A stretch of 64,000 nt of DNA from Vespula vulgaris. Lineage: Eukaryota > Arthropoda > Insecta > Hymenoptera > Vespidae. Positions 1-11,079 of this stretch are shown piece by piece; the stretch's first letter is position 1, and every line of letters begins with the position of its first letter. The notes under the pieces were generated by a model, which saw only the letters and a program-made list of their open reading frames with translations, did no database searches and was not told the origin of the DNA. Location of the stretch: contig NC_066589.1 in NCBI RefSeq assembly GCF_905475345.1, forward strand, positions 1,705,001 through 1,769,000, in the 5' to 3' direction. The translations under genes were made by a program, and so were the position numbers.

Positions 1-69
1 CACCTCGAGGTTATTCATTTTCGAAAGCCGGTCTTTTACAACATCGCTCGAGTCTCATTGCCTTAGGGT

Positions 70-83
70 CGAAGTGCACTTCG
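70..83. other. 14-bp perfect palindrome
   Basis: CGAAGTGCACTTCG reads identically on both strands. It lies in unremarkable spacer just before the 215-bp duplication. It could be a dimeric protein site or chance in a CG-rich dinucleotide background; nothing nearby decides. Confidence 0.6.
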
Positions 84-246
84 CGAAAAGATTTTTATCG
101 GTGGAGTGAAAGTGAATACCTAACACTAAATTTGGTTTTCTCAGAATTGATGATAAATGACAAGTGTATTAACGAGTAGTAAACGAGATTCCAAGAAAAA
201 AGAAAAGAGAAAGAGAGAAAAAGAAAATTTTCAAATTACCCTGATC

Positions 247-587
247 TAAGCCACCGTACAATTTTTCACTTATGTTAATGGATGCCTTCGTTAAACGTGA
301 AAAATGTCACATCAATTCTCCCTGAAAAAAAAAAAGAAAAAGAAAAATCATCGCAAAAAGTAATAGATCTTATCGTAAATATTATAGTTCCCATGTAAAA
401 CGAAGGAAAAAGAAAGAGAAAAGAAAGAAAAGAAAAGTAACTGTGAGAGTGTAATTACGTCTAAATTAACCAACGATTTTTCACTTACGTTTAATACGTG
501 CCATCGTTAAACGTGAAAAACGTCAGGTTGAGTTTAAAAAAAAAAACTTCAACGCATAATAGACCTTATCGTAAATGAAGTACTTCC

Positions 588-590
<3 letters not shown>
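247..590. repeat. Two-copy tandem duplication, period about 215 bp
   Basis: Two diverged copies share, in the same order, TTTTTCACTTA (262 and 477), CGTTAAACGTGAAAAA (289 and 505), an A-rich run, and a segment close to TAGACCTTATCGTAAAT (about 365 and 562). Purine-rich AAAGAAAAG filler separates the blocks. Collinear blocks make a local duplication more likely than independent low-complexity drift. No coding frame runs through it. Confidence 0.75.
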
Positions 591-633
<43 letters not shown>

Positions 634-650
634 TAAATATATATATATAT
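589..650. repeat. Compound (AT)n(AC)n(AT)n microsatellite
   Basis: An AT run is followed by about a dozen AC units and then another AT run. Peptides predicted across it (YIYIY, CVCVCV) are artefacts of the repeat. Confidence 0.95.
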
Positions 651-790
651 AAAAGGGATAAAAGTAACATAAGGGTGTAACTGCAACATCGTGCTCAGCT
701 TGGCAGAACGTCTTAAGTTCGCTAAGAGGGGTGACATAATTAGTCATTAGCTTACGTCAACTTGTCTCAGGGCTGAAGACTGTCCAGGGT

Positions 791-885
791 TATAAATACG
801 CCGCGAGCACGAAAACACGAGAGGAGGGAACGACGATGAGCCCCACGAAGATCTCCTCGGATTCTCAGCCTACTCAGTGAATGCG
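791..885 (+). promoter_or_regulatory. Candidate TATA promoter with short 5' coding exon
   Basis: TATAAATA (791-798) stands just upstream of a locally GC-richer stretch. An ATG at 836 opens a 14-codon frame to TGA at 878-880. The sequence CA/GTGAAT at 873-880 could instead be a splice donor, making this the 5' end of a spliced transcript. An initiator-like TCAGT lies at 874-878, too far from the TATA box (about 83 bp) to be its partner. Suggestive only; no downstream exon was found. Confidence 0.25.
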
Positions 886-959
886 TTTCCGCTTTCTAGG
901 AAAAACTTTAAAATATGCACTGCGTCTCTGTATACACGTCGCCATCAAACGGCCGCATT

Positions 960-1018
960 CTTTTTCTTCTTCTTCTTCTTCTTCTTCTTCTTCTTCTCCT
1001 CCTTCTCCTTCTTTTTCT
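960..1018. repeat. (TTC)n polypyrimidine tract
   Basis: About ten TTC units run into TCC/TTC mixtures. The apparent poly-F and poly-S frames reflect the repeat only. A second, shorter CTT tract lies at 1207-1230. Confidence 0.95.
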
Positions 1019-1511
1019 GCATCTTTTGCTCGGTTGCTTTTCTTTTTTCTTTGTTTTTTTTTTAAACTCGCTATTAGAATAACTGGTTAAAATATATTTC
1101 TATAAAGAGTGCATGATTCTTATGTAGCTATAGTACGTACACGATTAAAAAGATAATGAAGTAAGCATCCAATTAACTCTCTATAACTCTCAATGTTCTT
1201 TTTCCCCTCTTCTTCTTCTCCTTCTTCCTCTTTTTACTCTTTTTTAAAAAAATAAAATTATATAATACGAAACTGTTATGGTAATATAACCCGTATAGGA
1301 CCCTTCGAAAGTCTTTAATTATTTACTTTTAGTTTTTCCTTTTTTCTTTTTCTTAAAAAAGAAAAAGTTATATAATGGGAAACTTTAAGAGTATCTAAGT
1401 ATACTTATACTAATTGTAAGTATAACTTATAATTAGAAAATTGTATACCCCTGGTATATACGAATTAACTATAATTTTGTGGGAAATAAAATGAAATAAA
1501 ATATGTATACG

Positions 1512-1558
<47 letters not shown>

Positions 1559-2640
1559 ATTAGTAAAGTAACACGATGTTACAGAGAATTAATGAGATAA
1601 TTATTTTCTTCTTGAGACTGAAGTTTTCTTCGATCCTTAATCGCGTTAAAAATGCTCTCGATACACACATCATAGTTGTTACGCAACATTAATATTGACA
1701 CACGTGCGATTATCACTTAAACGTTCTTCCTTTTCATGTACTGTCGGGAAACGATGTGAGAGTGATAATAAAGGAAGAGAATGAACGTCGGTATTCAAAG
1801 ATCTCAGACGTCACGATAAACGTAAATACAACTGCGTATTGGCCGTGTGTATAGACAGTTACTAATTAAAAACCACGATGAAGAACGAAGTACAGTGGAC
1901 ATCGTACGTTCCCATCCTTGACATTAAGAATATCGACGCGAATACTTTTTCGAGCTTTCTACGTTCCACATAGCGATGCATCAAAATCAGCTTCGGGCGA
2001 TAGAAACGAACAAATTACATTTGTCGAGATATCAAAGATTTTATCTTTTTATATACGCTTGACTTTTGATATCCATCATGATTATTGTTAAATACCGTAA
2101 TCGTCTATCGTAATATAATTTACCTAACCGTACCTAACTATGTTTCGTGATTCTTTATTTATGTTAATTTCTTTTTGTTTGTTTCGTTCTTTTATTCGTT
2201 TAATAATGTATATCGTAAAATTATTTTAGAATCAAAACGGATGGAGCTACGTGGGAGATTCCGAGTGGAAAGGAAATGAAAAGAAAATAATCGAAACGAG
2301 TGCAAAGTATTCGAACGTTACGATGAGAGGAGTTGAAGCTATGACATAATGCGCCAAGTTTTGACGCCGAAGTGTCTACGTGCACGTGTCGCGGTCGTCG
2401 CTGTTTTTAGATTCAAGCCTTGCCAACCTCGGCTAAGAAATTCGAAAAATTAATTATATTAAATACCTACGACAACGATTCGTTGCAACATTTTTTTTTT
2501 TATCTGCTCTCTCCATACTACCTGGTTCATGCAATTTAAGTTCAATCGGACTTTTACTACTTTAATTCTAACATACTTGAAATATTTTTATTTTTTATTT
2601 TTATTTTATTCATAGAGATCGCTTTAATACGATTGATAAA
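1019..2640. other. Gene-free AT-rich spacer
   Basis: It holds a 42-bp AT run (1514-1555) and an inverted repeat, GATATCAAA (2028-2036) with TTTGATATC (2065-2073), separated by 28 nt. No credible gene or RNA was seen. A GC-richer patch at 2330-2430 has no frame longer than a few dozen codons. Confidence 0.7.
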
Positions 2641-2644
2641 AAAT

Positions 2645-2810
2645 TAAACAGAATTAATCGATTACATAATTAATACGATAGAATTAATAGATTTTATAAT
2701 TTATAATTTATACAATTTTATAATTACATAGAATTAATGGATATTTAGATTTATCATTATTGACTTGTAGATGAATAGAATTAATATATTTTATAATTCC
2801 TAGGAATTGA
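2645..2810. repeat. Degenerate AT-rich tandem words
   Basis: AGAATTAAT followed by A/T-rich sequence recurs four times (about 2650, 2681, 2731, 2776) at uneven spacing of 31-50 bp. It ends in the perfect palindrome AATTCCTAGGAATT (2795-2808). A decayed AT-rich minisatellite is the simplest reading. Confidence 0.55.
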
Positions 2811-2842
2811 TCAATTTCAAGATATTTATAAGTTTGTAATAT

Positions 2843-2885
<43 letters not shown>

Positions 2886-2993
2886 TAATTATACACACAC
2901 ACATATATACGTTATATTGTATAGAAAAACAAAGATGATAAAATTTGTCATATTAATTTCTCTATTTTCTAGTTCAATTTTATCTATCATTAC

Positions 2994-3130
2994 CTACGAT
3001 TCTTGCAATTCGCTTCACCTCTATTCTGGTTGAAACGGTATATGGGTTAGGGCCAGCTCTGCCAACGCTGGATCGCACCCACGCAAGCACGTTCCCTTTT
3101 TCATCTTCTTCAACGTCCACTATCGCCAAG
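2994..3130 (-). other. Exon-like open segment, unrecognised (minus)
   Basis: On the minus strand 45 codons run open between an AG acceptor (3131-3132) and a donor-like TAG/GTAATG (exon end 2994). The peptide is not low-complexity: acidic VDVEEDEKGN, then a basic half with VSTRIEVKRIARIV. The frame closes in TGA/TAG soon after the donor, as an internal exon would. Against it: the upstream tract is TG-rich rather than pyrimidine-rich, and I recognise no family. Confidence 0.2.
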
Positions 3131-3179
3131 CTCGAGATACACACATACACACATGCACACGTAAGTGGGCACACTCACG

Positions 3180-4076
3180 CAATCAGTCAAAAGTATATAA
3201 CTCTCTCTTCTTCACGATATTCATCAAGCCTGTCATCTAACTCGAACAAAAAAAGAAAAAAGAAAAAAAAAAGAGAAAATTATTCAACTCTCCATGCTAA
3301 CAAAAGACTACGAGAGACGAAATCATACACGATCGAGATCGTGCGTATAGATCACTCGAGTCAGTTCACAAAGAGATCTTACTCGATCGTAGCACGTGCT
3401 TCTACTTCTCGATTGATATTGAACACATTTCCTAGAGAGTCGAAGTCTTTTGTGGATGAACACGAAGCATGTTTGCTAGTAAACAATAGATCAAAATCAG
3501 TCCAAACAATTTGCACGTTTTCGGATATGAGTAATAATTCAAGAATTCTTTTCATTTTTGTATTCGTTAACCGAGAAGACTTCTAATCAGTTAACGTGCA
3601 TATTCATAGAATTTACTTTGAATTTAAAATTAAATAAATAAACGAATCGTCGAAAAGAAAGAAGACAAAGTCACCGAGGCATATTTCCTCAAGACCTATT
3701 TCTAATAACTTTTCGTGAATAAAAAATATAGAAGACTTCTTTGTCGTATATAATTTGGATCAGAATTTGCTCTTATTAGAAAATATACTTTTGATCTTCG
3801 AAGTGTCATCGACGAAGAAAAAAAAAAAAAGAAAAGGAAAAAAAATTTGAAGAAGGAACAAATAAATTCTTAAAAAGCACTGTGCAATTATGTTTACAAA
3901 ATTGAACCGATCGACCGTCGACGACTACTTCTTTCTGAAACATCGTTAACTGATTAAAGTTAATCAATTAGAAAATTTGGGATGTATTATACTTGGAATT
4001 GAATGAATTTTTCAAATTTTCGTACGGATCATAGAACAACCGGGCAAAAGTTAAAGAAGGTCTCTCTGGTTCGTAG
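3180..4076. other. Gene-free AT-rich spacer
   Basis: It contains A/G-rich filler (3247-3280, 3818-3850) and an E-box palindrome GCACGTGC near 3397. An 81-codon frame at 3341-3586 has no splice context or recognisable motif and is treated as chance. Confidence 0.6.
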
Positions 4077-4170
4077 ATCGGCATCATGCTTCGGTACCGC
4101 GAGCACGATGTGGGTGTGACCTGGTTTCCGAGAGTTTCACTTTCCTGTAAGATCGCCGCGGACGGAGGAG
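4077..4170 (+). other. Exon-like GC island, unrecognised (plus)
   Basis: A pyrimidine-containing acceptor TCTCTCTGGTTCGTAG (4061-4076) and a strong donor GGAG/GTAAGG (4167-4176) bound 31 open codons including the peptide VTWFPRVSLSCKIAADGG. The island is much richer in G+C than its flanks. The opposite strand is also open over 3968-4207 and gives an equally plausible peptide, so strand is uncertain. It could be a small exon or a conserved non-coding element. Confidence 0.2.
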
Positions 4171-4269
4171 GTAAGGAGGATTCGACCCCAGTCGTTACGT
4201 CATGCATTGTTATGCCGGCCGTAACGGGCCGTAGTCGTACGTGCGGAACTCCACGAGAATTAAAATAAG

Positions 4270-7020
4270 CTTCGAGGCTGTGCGCTCGCGCGACCGCTAT
4301 CGCTTAACTCGCATCGATTTCGATCGTTATCGACGATTTTCTTTACGGCCTCGAACGAGATAATTAAAGAGACTCGATTAAACGCGTTACACCAATTTTT
4401 TACACCTCCCGTTTCGCATAATTATTTTCTATTGACCATGTTATTTACGATCTTAAACTCAAAATAATATCGTTCGTGTTGATAAAAATTAAATGATACG
4501 TAACGGTACGTATTCATTTAAAGAATAAGAAAAAGTAAATAGATGAAAGAAAAATCGATCGAATTAAACGTCGATCATCGACGATCGTCTTCGTTCTATC
4601 GATAAAATCGAACGACGTTACTATTATATTTTACGATTACGAACTTAATGATTTCTTTAATAAGTTAGTAGATTGCGTGTAGAGCAAAGTCGATAAACGT
4701 GCAATATCCGTGATTGATACTGTTAGAAATTCGATAGCTAACACGCGAGAAATAATCACTTTTTCGATCTACGAAACTCTCTTTCTCTCTGATCTCATAA
4801 CTTTTCGATACCGTGAATACTTTTATCGTTAACGAGTATCTCGAAGGTGATGAGTGTCACTATCGATAAATCGCTTTCCAATTATACGGAAGGAATATCG
4901 TTTACATTAGAAAGCTGGATTTATTAAATGGCATTGTACAAATAATAATTACGGAGATTTGTGATTATCTGTATAAATATTCAAATCGATAAAGTAAATA
5001 ATTCATATTATTCATTTTATAAATAAATAAATAGATATATGGATAATCAATAATCTTCTTTCGTATCTATTAATTATCTATTAGCGAGCTATTTATCACG
5101 TAGATATCGATTTATAATATATACCTATAATTCCCTTACTCGATAATTTTATTATTGTTATTAGAGAGAAACTGTGATTAAATACCGCTTGATATTTTTT
5201 TTTCTCTTTCCTTTTTTTCATTTTCTGCAAATCACGGTTCATCCTTTCAACTAAACTCTCCCTTTCATCTTTTTATTTTTTTTCTTTCAACTATCTCGGA
5301 TCTCTGATCGGTAATACACGTGAGAATCGTCGGAACGTCTGTACGTACATACATAACTCGATCTCGTTCGCTTAGATCCGAAAGAACAGATAACAGATGT
5401 ATCTCATATATAGAGTGTTCTCTCAGTTTAATCGATCACGCGCAACCATCGAAATCATTAAGAATAACAAAATCTGTTTACAATGTTCATCTTCCAATTT
5501 TCCTTATCTTCTTCACGCTTTCGTATATTATAATTTATATATGATTATTTTAATTAAAAATTGTTTGTAGAAATATGTGACGCTTAGATGGGACAAATCG
5601 ATTAAAATTATTTTAATACGGGACGTTGCGTAAAGAATTTTTTCGAAAAGTATCTTGTTTAAAAGGTTGATAGAAGATTCGAAGAACGTATCTCATTTAT
5701 TGTAGTATAGTATGTAAGCCATGAATATGAGAGTAGCATCTCTCGTCGATTAATTATTCGGACGAAGAAAATAAAGAACCCATGGTACAAAAATTCGACC
5801 ATCGACGAAACAAATATCTAATGCTCGCGATAATTCTTGATGATTCGGAGTACTCTTCAAAAATATATATATATATACATATATTGCGACGGAAATATCG
5901 AGTGTAACAATTTAATGGAGAATTTTCGTGCGTGACACGTCCAATTTTGTCTGTGATGATCATCTCTGATGTATTAATAAACGTTCTTTTTTATTTATTA
6001 ACGGTGCAGGTTTTATGAAAATCGATATATAAATAAAAAATCTTTCGAAAATCCACCCCTCTGGACTATACGTTTTCAGAAATTTGTAAAAAAGCGATAA
6101 CTTGCATGATATTTTTAACAAAATTGAAATCGATATCAAATCGTTGCACGTATTTTAGATCTCTTTTTAAAGGGTAAATTATAGTATAAAAACAAAGAAC
6201 AAAATTATGTAAACAAAGTTGTGTAAGAATTAATTTACAAAAAGTATAAAGCTTGTGTAGTTTCAAATATAGAGTTGCCATTCAACCAAGAAGTTTTATT
6301 TAATAAACACATAAAAGAAAAATCAATATGTTATGGAGCATGAAAGAAAGAAGAAAGAAAAATATTATTTTTATATAAAAAAAGAAAAGAAAAAGAAATA
6401 CGTACGACTTTCACGACATTTTTTGCGAATTAATTAGTCTGCGTTCTTACAACCTGTGTAAGTAAAACGTGTGAATAAAACACGTTAAGAAAAGCGTCGT
6501 GTAAGAAAAGAAGAGAACAAATAAAAACAAAACAAAAATACCGTGCAAAACGAAATCCAGATATTGCATTATATATTAAACCACATTAAATATAACGTAG
6601 CAATTCCTTAAACAAATATTTAAACGAGACCGATCGGTATTATACACGTAGATATTTTTGTTAGACTTAATAAAATAATTTTCGGTAAAGAAATTTAAAT
6701 GGAAAGCAAGTAATTGTGCTTACGTTACATTACGTATCTATTAAACTATATTAAACGTTAATACATTTTGCACTTTTATAAATTACATTTCAAGATTACA
6801 TTAAAACGAGACACCCTATAAGTATATCTATATATATATATGTATATATATAAAACATAATATATATATATACAAACATATAGATAAATAAGTAACACAT
6901 CCAAGATACCTCCTTAAAACATGCTTCGTTCGATCGGTCACGTTCGGATCTCGACGTTCGTCTTTTAAATTTACGAGCAATGCATAGAACTCTCTAAGTT
7001 CGTTCGTTTAGTTCTTTTCT
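4270..7020. other. Gene-free AT-rich spacer
   Basis: Mostly A+T with purine-rich filler. It holds nested palindromes at 4570-4589 (GTCGATCATCGAC then GACGATCGTC) and an AT/TA tract at 6820-6890. Frames up to 74 codons occur without splice signals or motifs. Nothing else supportable was seen. Confidence 0.7.
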
Positions 7021-7065
7021 CCCTCTCTCACTCTCTCATTTTCTCTCTCTACCCCTCGCAATCAC

Positions 7066-7066
7066 A

Positions 7067-7110
<44 letters not shown>
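7066..7110. repeat. (CT)n tract
   Basis: An almost pure CT run, GA on the other strand. GAGA-factor binds such tracts in insect promoters, and this one lies about 180 bp upstream of a TATA box. That link is inference. Confidence 0.95.
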
Positions 7111-7115
<5 letters not shown>

Positions 7116-7286
7116 CTGACTCTCTCTTTCTAACGCTTCTCGCAGAGGAATAGAAAAGAGTTATAGAAGAGTTTGACGACGGTAAATGGAGGGGGTAGAA
7201 GAGATAGGCGGGAGCTCTCACGTGCGCTCACGAGCGCGTGCGCTTACTCTCGCCACGATTCCCAAGTGTTAGCCGACGACGGCACA

Positions 7287-7376
7287 TATAAAAGAGCGTT
7301 CTAGCGTGCGACCTATATTCCACGCCTGCATCGCTATATTAGACGCGCGCGACGCATCAGGGACGCGCCTGTAAAG
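7287..7376 (+). promoter_or_regulatory. TATA promoter candidate in GC-rich island
   Basis: TATAAAAG (7287-7294) is a textbook TATA box. The next 80 bp are strikingly GC-rich for this window (GACGCGCGCGACGC and neighbours). A donor-like CCT/GTAAAG follows at 7368-7376, which would give a short non-coding first exon. CT tracts lie on both sides (7066-7110 and 7382-7485). No initiator (TCAGT) sits about 30 bp downstream of the TATA box. No downstream exon was identified. Confidence 0.35.
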
Positions 7377-7381
7377 CGGCG

Positions 7382-7485
7382 CCTCTCTCTCTCTCTTTCT
7401 TTCTTTCTCTATCTATCTATCTTTCTCTATCTTTCTCTCTTTTTCTCTTTCTCTCTCTTTCTCTCTGTCTCTCACTCTATAACGT
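7382..7485. repeat. Imperfect CT/CTTT pyrimidine tract
   Basis: CTCTCT runs mix with TTTC and TATC variants for about 100 bp. The minus-strand frame over it (about 7413-7709) encodes R/E/K runs, an artefact of GA repeats. Confidence 0.9.
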
Positions 7486-8324
7486 TCTAACTCTATCTGT
7501 CCTACTCTTTCTTCTCTCTCGAACTCACCAACTCTCTCTCTTTCCGTAAAGCTCTCTCCCCCACTAAATTCCTGGCCAATCGAGTCCAAATTAAAATACC
7601 AGTTCCCCATACCACTACGATAACGTTCCTTTAAATAAGCATATATAGTTAATCTTTCTTTAACGAAGAGCTTTACAACAGTTAAATCTATTTCAAAAAC
7701 GTACACCACGATACGAAGTATTGTCGTGATGATTTTATTTCTTTTTATTTACTTCTCTTTTCTTCTCTTTTTCTTTTTCTTTATTTTTCTTTCTTTTTGT
7801 TCGACGGATTTTAATCAGATGCATAATGAAATAGAATTGTTATTATCGTTTCGCGAATTGTCTTTATTAATCGGGATATAATCGATCAAATGAACAAAAA
7901 GTTCTGTTTTACTCGATCGATTGATAAATATCGTTATAAATCACTCTAATAAATAAAAATGGTAACGATAAGAATTTGGATTAATAAATATCGTTAATTT
8001 ATATATAAATAAATGCTTTTATAAGCAAGAAGTTTATTATTAACGCGATAAAAACAAAAAAGACATTTATTTATGAATCAATCTAATGTTTTCATGAGAG
8101 GTATATAATAAAATAGGAAAAAAGAGATGAGATGATGAGGGGTTATTGAGGATAAGACGGAGGATGCTATCGAATCTTGCGAACGATAACCTCTTCCGTT
8201 TTTTTTTCTTTCCTTCTTTTTTTTTTTCTAACCGAGATAGCTTCTGGATATCATGTAAGTGATTCATTGGATACACAAAAAGGGATAATAAAAAAAGAAA
8301 AAGAAGAAAACGAAGGACAAATAT
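7486..8324. other. Gene-free spacer
   Basis: CT-rich at its start, then AT-rich with TTTC filler (7735-7800, 8200-8230). No supported gene. Confidence 0.65.
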
Positions 8325-8729
8325 ATGTACGTTAAAAATGTACGGACGAAAAAAATTCGCTTTGAGAATTACTTTCGCGAGGAATTGGGACTGCATCGAT
8401 TATACGATTTTGTTCTTTCTTCCTTTTTCTATTATCATAAAATTTTGTTCCAGTTAAATTACTCTCGCGAATTCCTGACATCGATACGATTTTCACGTGT
8501 GTTCGTGCGCATAAACGAACTGCAGCATCCAGAATGGAACGCGTTCGCGCACCCACGTATCCGCGAGGAAGTCGAGAATTTATTTTTATCTTCCTTCTTC
8601 CGCACGATCTCCGATGTCTCCTTCGTACGTCGACCCATCGACCGTTCGTTATCTTCGAGATTCTTCCCTATGTTTACAAAAGAAGAAAAGAAAGGGAAAA
8701 GAAAAAAAAAAAACACAATAAAAAAATAA
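8325..8729 (+). other. 134-codon open frame, unrecognised
   Basis: The central part (about 8460-8680) is GC-richer, with a mixed peptide (for example NELQHPEWNAFAHPRIREE). The tail is poly-K from an A-rich run. The minus strand is open over much of the same span, so an open frame alone proves little. No domain, signal peptide or splice context was recognised. More likely a GC island than a gene. Confidence 0.12.
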
Positions 8730-10440
8730 TAAGGAAGGAGATTTTATCTTCTCATATTATTAGTATTATTATTAATAATATATATTCTTGAATTGCAGAT
8801 ATATATATTTCGCTAAAAGGATATATCGTTTCAGAACGCACTATTTTATTATACTGGACTCGTGTATTAGGAATTATATAAACGCGGATTAATAATATTA
8901 AAGCAAACTGTAATTTTGAGTTCTAGATCCTTTAAAGCTTACAAGTAGTATGAAATATGATCGACAAAATTGATAAGTAACGAATTGCAGAGTAATGAGT
9001 ATCACTTTTTAATTTATCATTAGTACTATCGTAAGCATATCGTTTTTATTTTCTCTTTTTATTTTCGGCATTAAAGTAAGCAGATAGACACGTGCAAGTA
9101 TCTATGATATTTCTATAATCTGAAGCGTCTATTTGACAAATCGAAGACTTTGAAAAAAGAAGAAGAAAAAAAAATTCGAACCACTACGAAAACATGTTGG
9201 CAGTAACATTGAGATAAGAGAAAATCATGCCTTTCCAAAGACTGTAAATTCCGCAATCGACTTATATAAGATCTCGAAAGAGTCTTTCAAAAGGAAGATC
9301 TCGATGAGAGAAGACGAAAAATTGCGGGAAACGAGCGCGCGAATCGAACGTTGTCACGTTCTACTCGAAACGGAGAACTCGAGAAAGTAAGTTTTTTTAA
9401 ACGAAGAGTAGAGCTAACGTCACGCGACGTAAATCTATCAATATATTTCAAAGCAACGATATCATCGATATCGAGACAAGCTACTGCCAAACTGCCACAA
9501 TAAGATAGAATGTATCCGTTATTAATAACACGAATAAGAAAAGAAACGTGACGATTCCATTCGCCATATGGTCAACCTAAATTCTAAAAGGCTATCGTAA
9601 CTGGCATAATCGGGATAACCTAGATAATACGTACTTACATTACGAGAGAAAAGAAAGGAAGAGGGAGATATAAACGATCGAAAGAAAGATTATTAAGATG
9701 GTTACTACGTTAAAAATATCTTCCATTGATTGGAGAAACAAAACGAAATTTTTGCTTTAAACGTATTACTAATTTCAATGCATTTGATAAATCGGTACCT
9801 CATAAAAGACTGTCATTAGAGATCTCTCTCATAACAAAACCTGTTAAAACGAAAGATCTCTACGCATTAGAATTTTACTTCGAGTAACTTATTGATCATA
9901 ATGAAATCAAACTCCGACTCGAGCGATGATCGAAGCCGAATTAGAACGTTTCTCAAATGTCAGTGCATTTGATACACTAACAACGAATAGAAGATCCAAC
10001 ATGGGCAATATCTCTTACTCAAAAACCTGTTCTAATATAATTAGAACTAATTATACCATACATACATACATACATACATACAAACATGTATAGATGTTCT
10101 TGACACTCTCATTCAATTAAAAAGAAATAAAAAAATAAAACCATTACCATAGCTACGATCGAGCATCCCTCTATCATTATAAAAGCACAACGATATAAAA
10201 ATAAAAATCCGTCAATTTCTATAGAAACATTCAAGAAATATCATCCTAAAGTAATTAATCGAACTAATCGCAAGAATCTCTGCGTGGATCTTCATCATCA
10301 TTATCGTCATGATCGATGACAGTGGTGACGATGCAGTCGTTGTCCTCCTATGGGCTGCGGTCGAGACTTCTCCCATTAAATCACAAATGAATGACATTAA
10401 CGGTGCTATAATATCGTAGCAGTATTACCGTGACGGGTAT
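8730..10440. other. Gene-free AT-rich spacer
   Basis: Contains a (CATA)n run at 10057-10080 and A/G-rich filler. A minus-strand frame at 9287-9490 shows no recognisable motif. Nothing else was found. Confidence 0.65.
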
Positions 10441-10441
10441 T

Positions 10442-10510
10442 ACGTGTCACGAGTCGTGCGCTAGCGCTCGCGCTCTCTCGAGTGCGCGCGCGCACGCTCG
10501 CGTTCCCTCT
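10442..10510. other. Z-DNA-prone GC palindromes
   Basis: Two perfect GC palindromes lie 14 bp apart: GCGCTAGCGC (10458-10467) and GTGCGCGCGCGCAC (10482-10495). The second is strictly alternating purine-pyrimidine, the classic left-handed DNA former. Such sequence is exceptional in this AT-rich window and leads directly into the TCC tract. Confidence 0.6.
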
Positions 10511-10523
10511 CGTTTTTCCCTTC

Positions 10524-10625
10524 TCCTCCTTCTCCACCTCCTCCTCCTCCTCCTCCTCCTCTTCCTCCTCCTCCTCATCATACTCCTCCTCCTTTTTCCT
10601 CCATCTCCTACTCCTCGTCTCCTCT
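10524..10625. repeat. (TCC)n pyrimidine tract
   Basis: About 100 bp of TCC/TTC/CTC, purine-only on the other strand. Open frames in several phases (poly-S, poly-L, poly-E, poly-R) are repeat artefacts. Just beyond, the 11-bp word TGGTCTCCCAC occurs twice head to tail (10647-10657, 10658-10668), and TTGCATGCAA (10746-10755) is a palindrome. Confidence 0.9.
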
Positions 10626-10849
10626 CGCTTGCTTCCATCGTCATCCTGGTCTCCCACTGGTCTCCCACTCTTTAAACTCGACGCGCGCTCTACTCGCTCT
10701 TTCCATCTCTCCCTCCAAGCTACTCTCTGGAAAACATTCTTACCGTTGCATGCAAGGAATCAGGTCACTGCGCTGCAAGAAAGCAAAAGCTGCGCTCGCG
10801 AACACGGGCTACGAACGAGCACGGATTAGTATTATCGAATGTGTATGTA

Positions 10850-11027
10850 TATAAATATACTTGTGTGTTTATGTATGTGTATATATTATATATATATATA
10901 TGTATGTATATATATACTTATATACTTATATCCTCCGGAAAAGGACGATGACTAAGACGTCGTTTCGTCAGAACTTTCGCGAAACCCGTGTTAAGAACCG
11001 ACCTGGTGTAGGGCCGGCCGGATGTCT

Positions 11028-11076
<49 letters not shown>
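10850..11076. repeat. AT/GT tract and (GA)n tract
   Basis: TA/TG repeats run from about 10850 to 10930. A nearly pure GA run occupies 11032-11076. Between them lies a GC-richer patch with the palindrome GGCCGGCC near 11010. The 128-codon frame across the region spells repeat-derived YIYIY and RERERE. Confidence 0.9.

Positions 11077-11079
<3 letters not shown>

Noticed and set aside
523..747. Open frames rich in YIYIY and CVCVCV
   Set aside because: They translate AT and AC dinucleotide runs; such runs lack stops by construction.
7413..7709. 98-codon minus-strand frame with RERERE tail
   Set aside because: The tail is a GA repeat; the rest has no recognisable motif or splice context.
9170..9190. 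Possible tRNA B box (GGTTCGAA on the minus strand)
   Set aside because: No T-stem, anticodon arm or A box could be placed around it.
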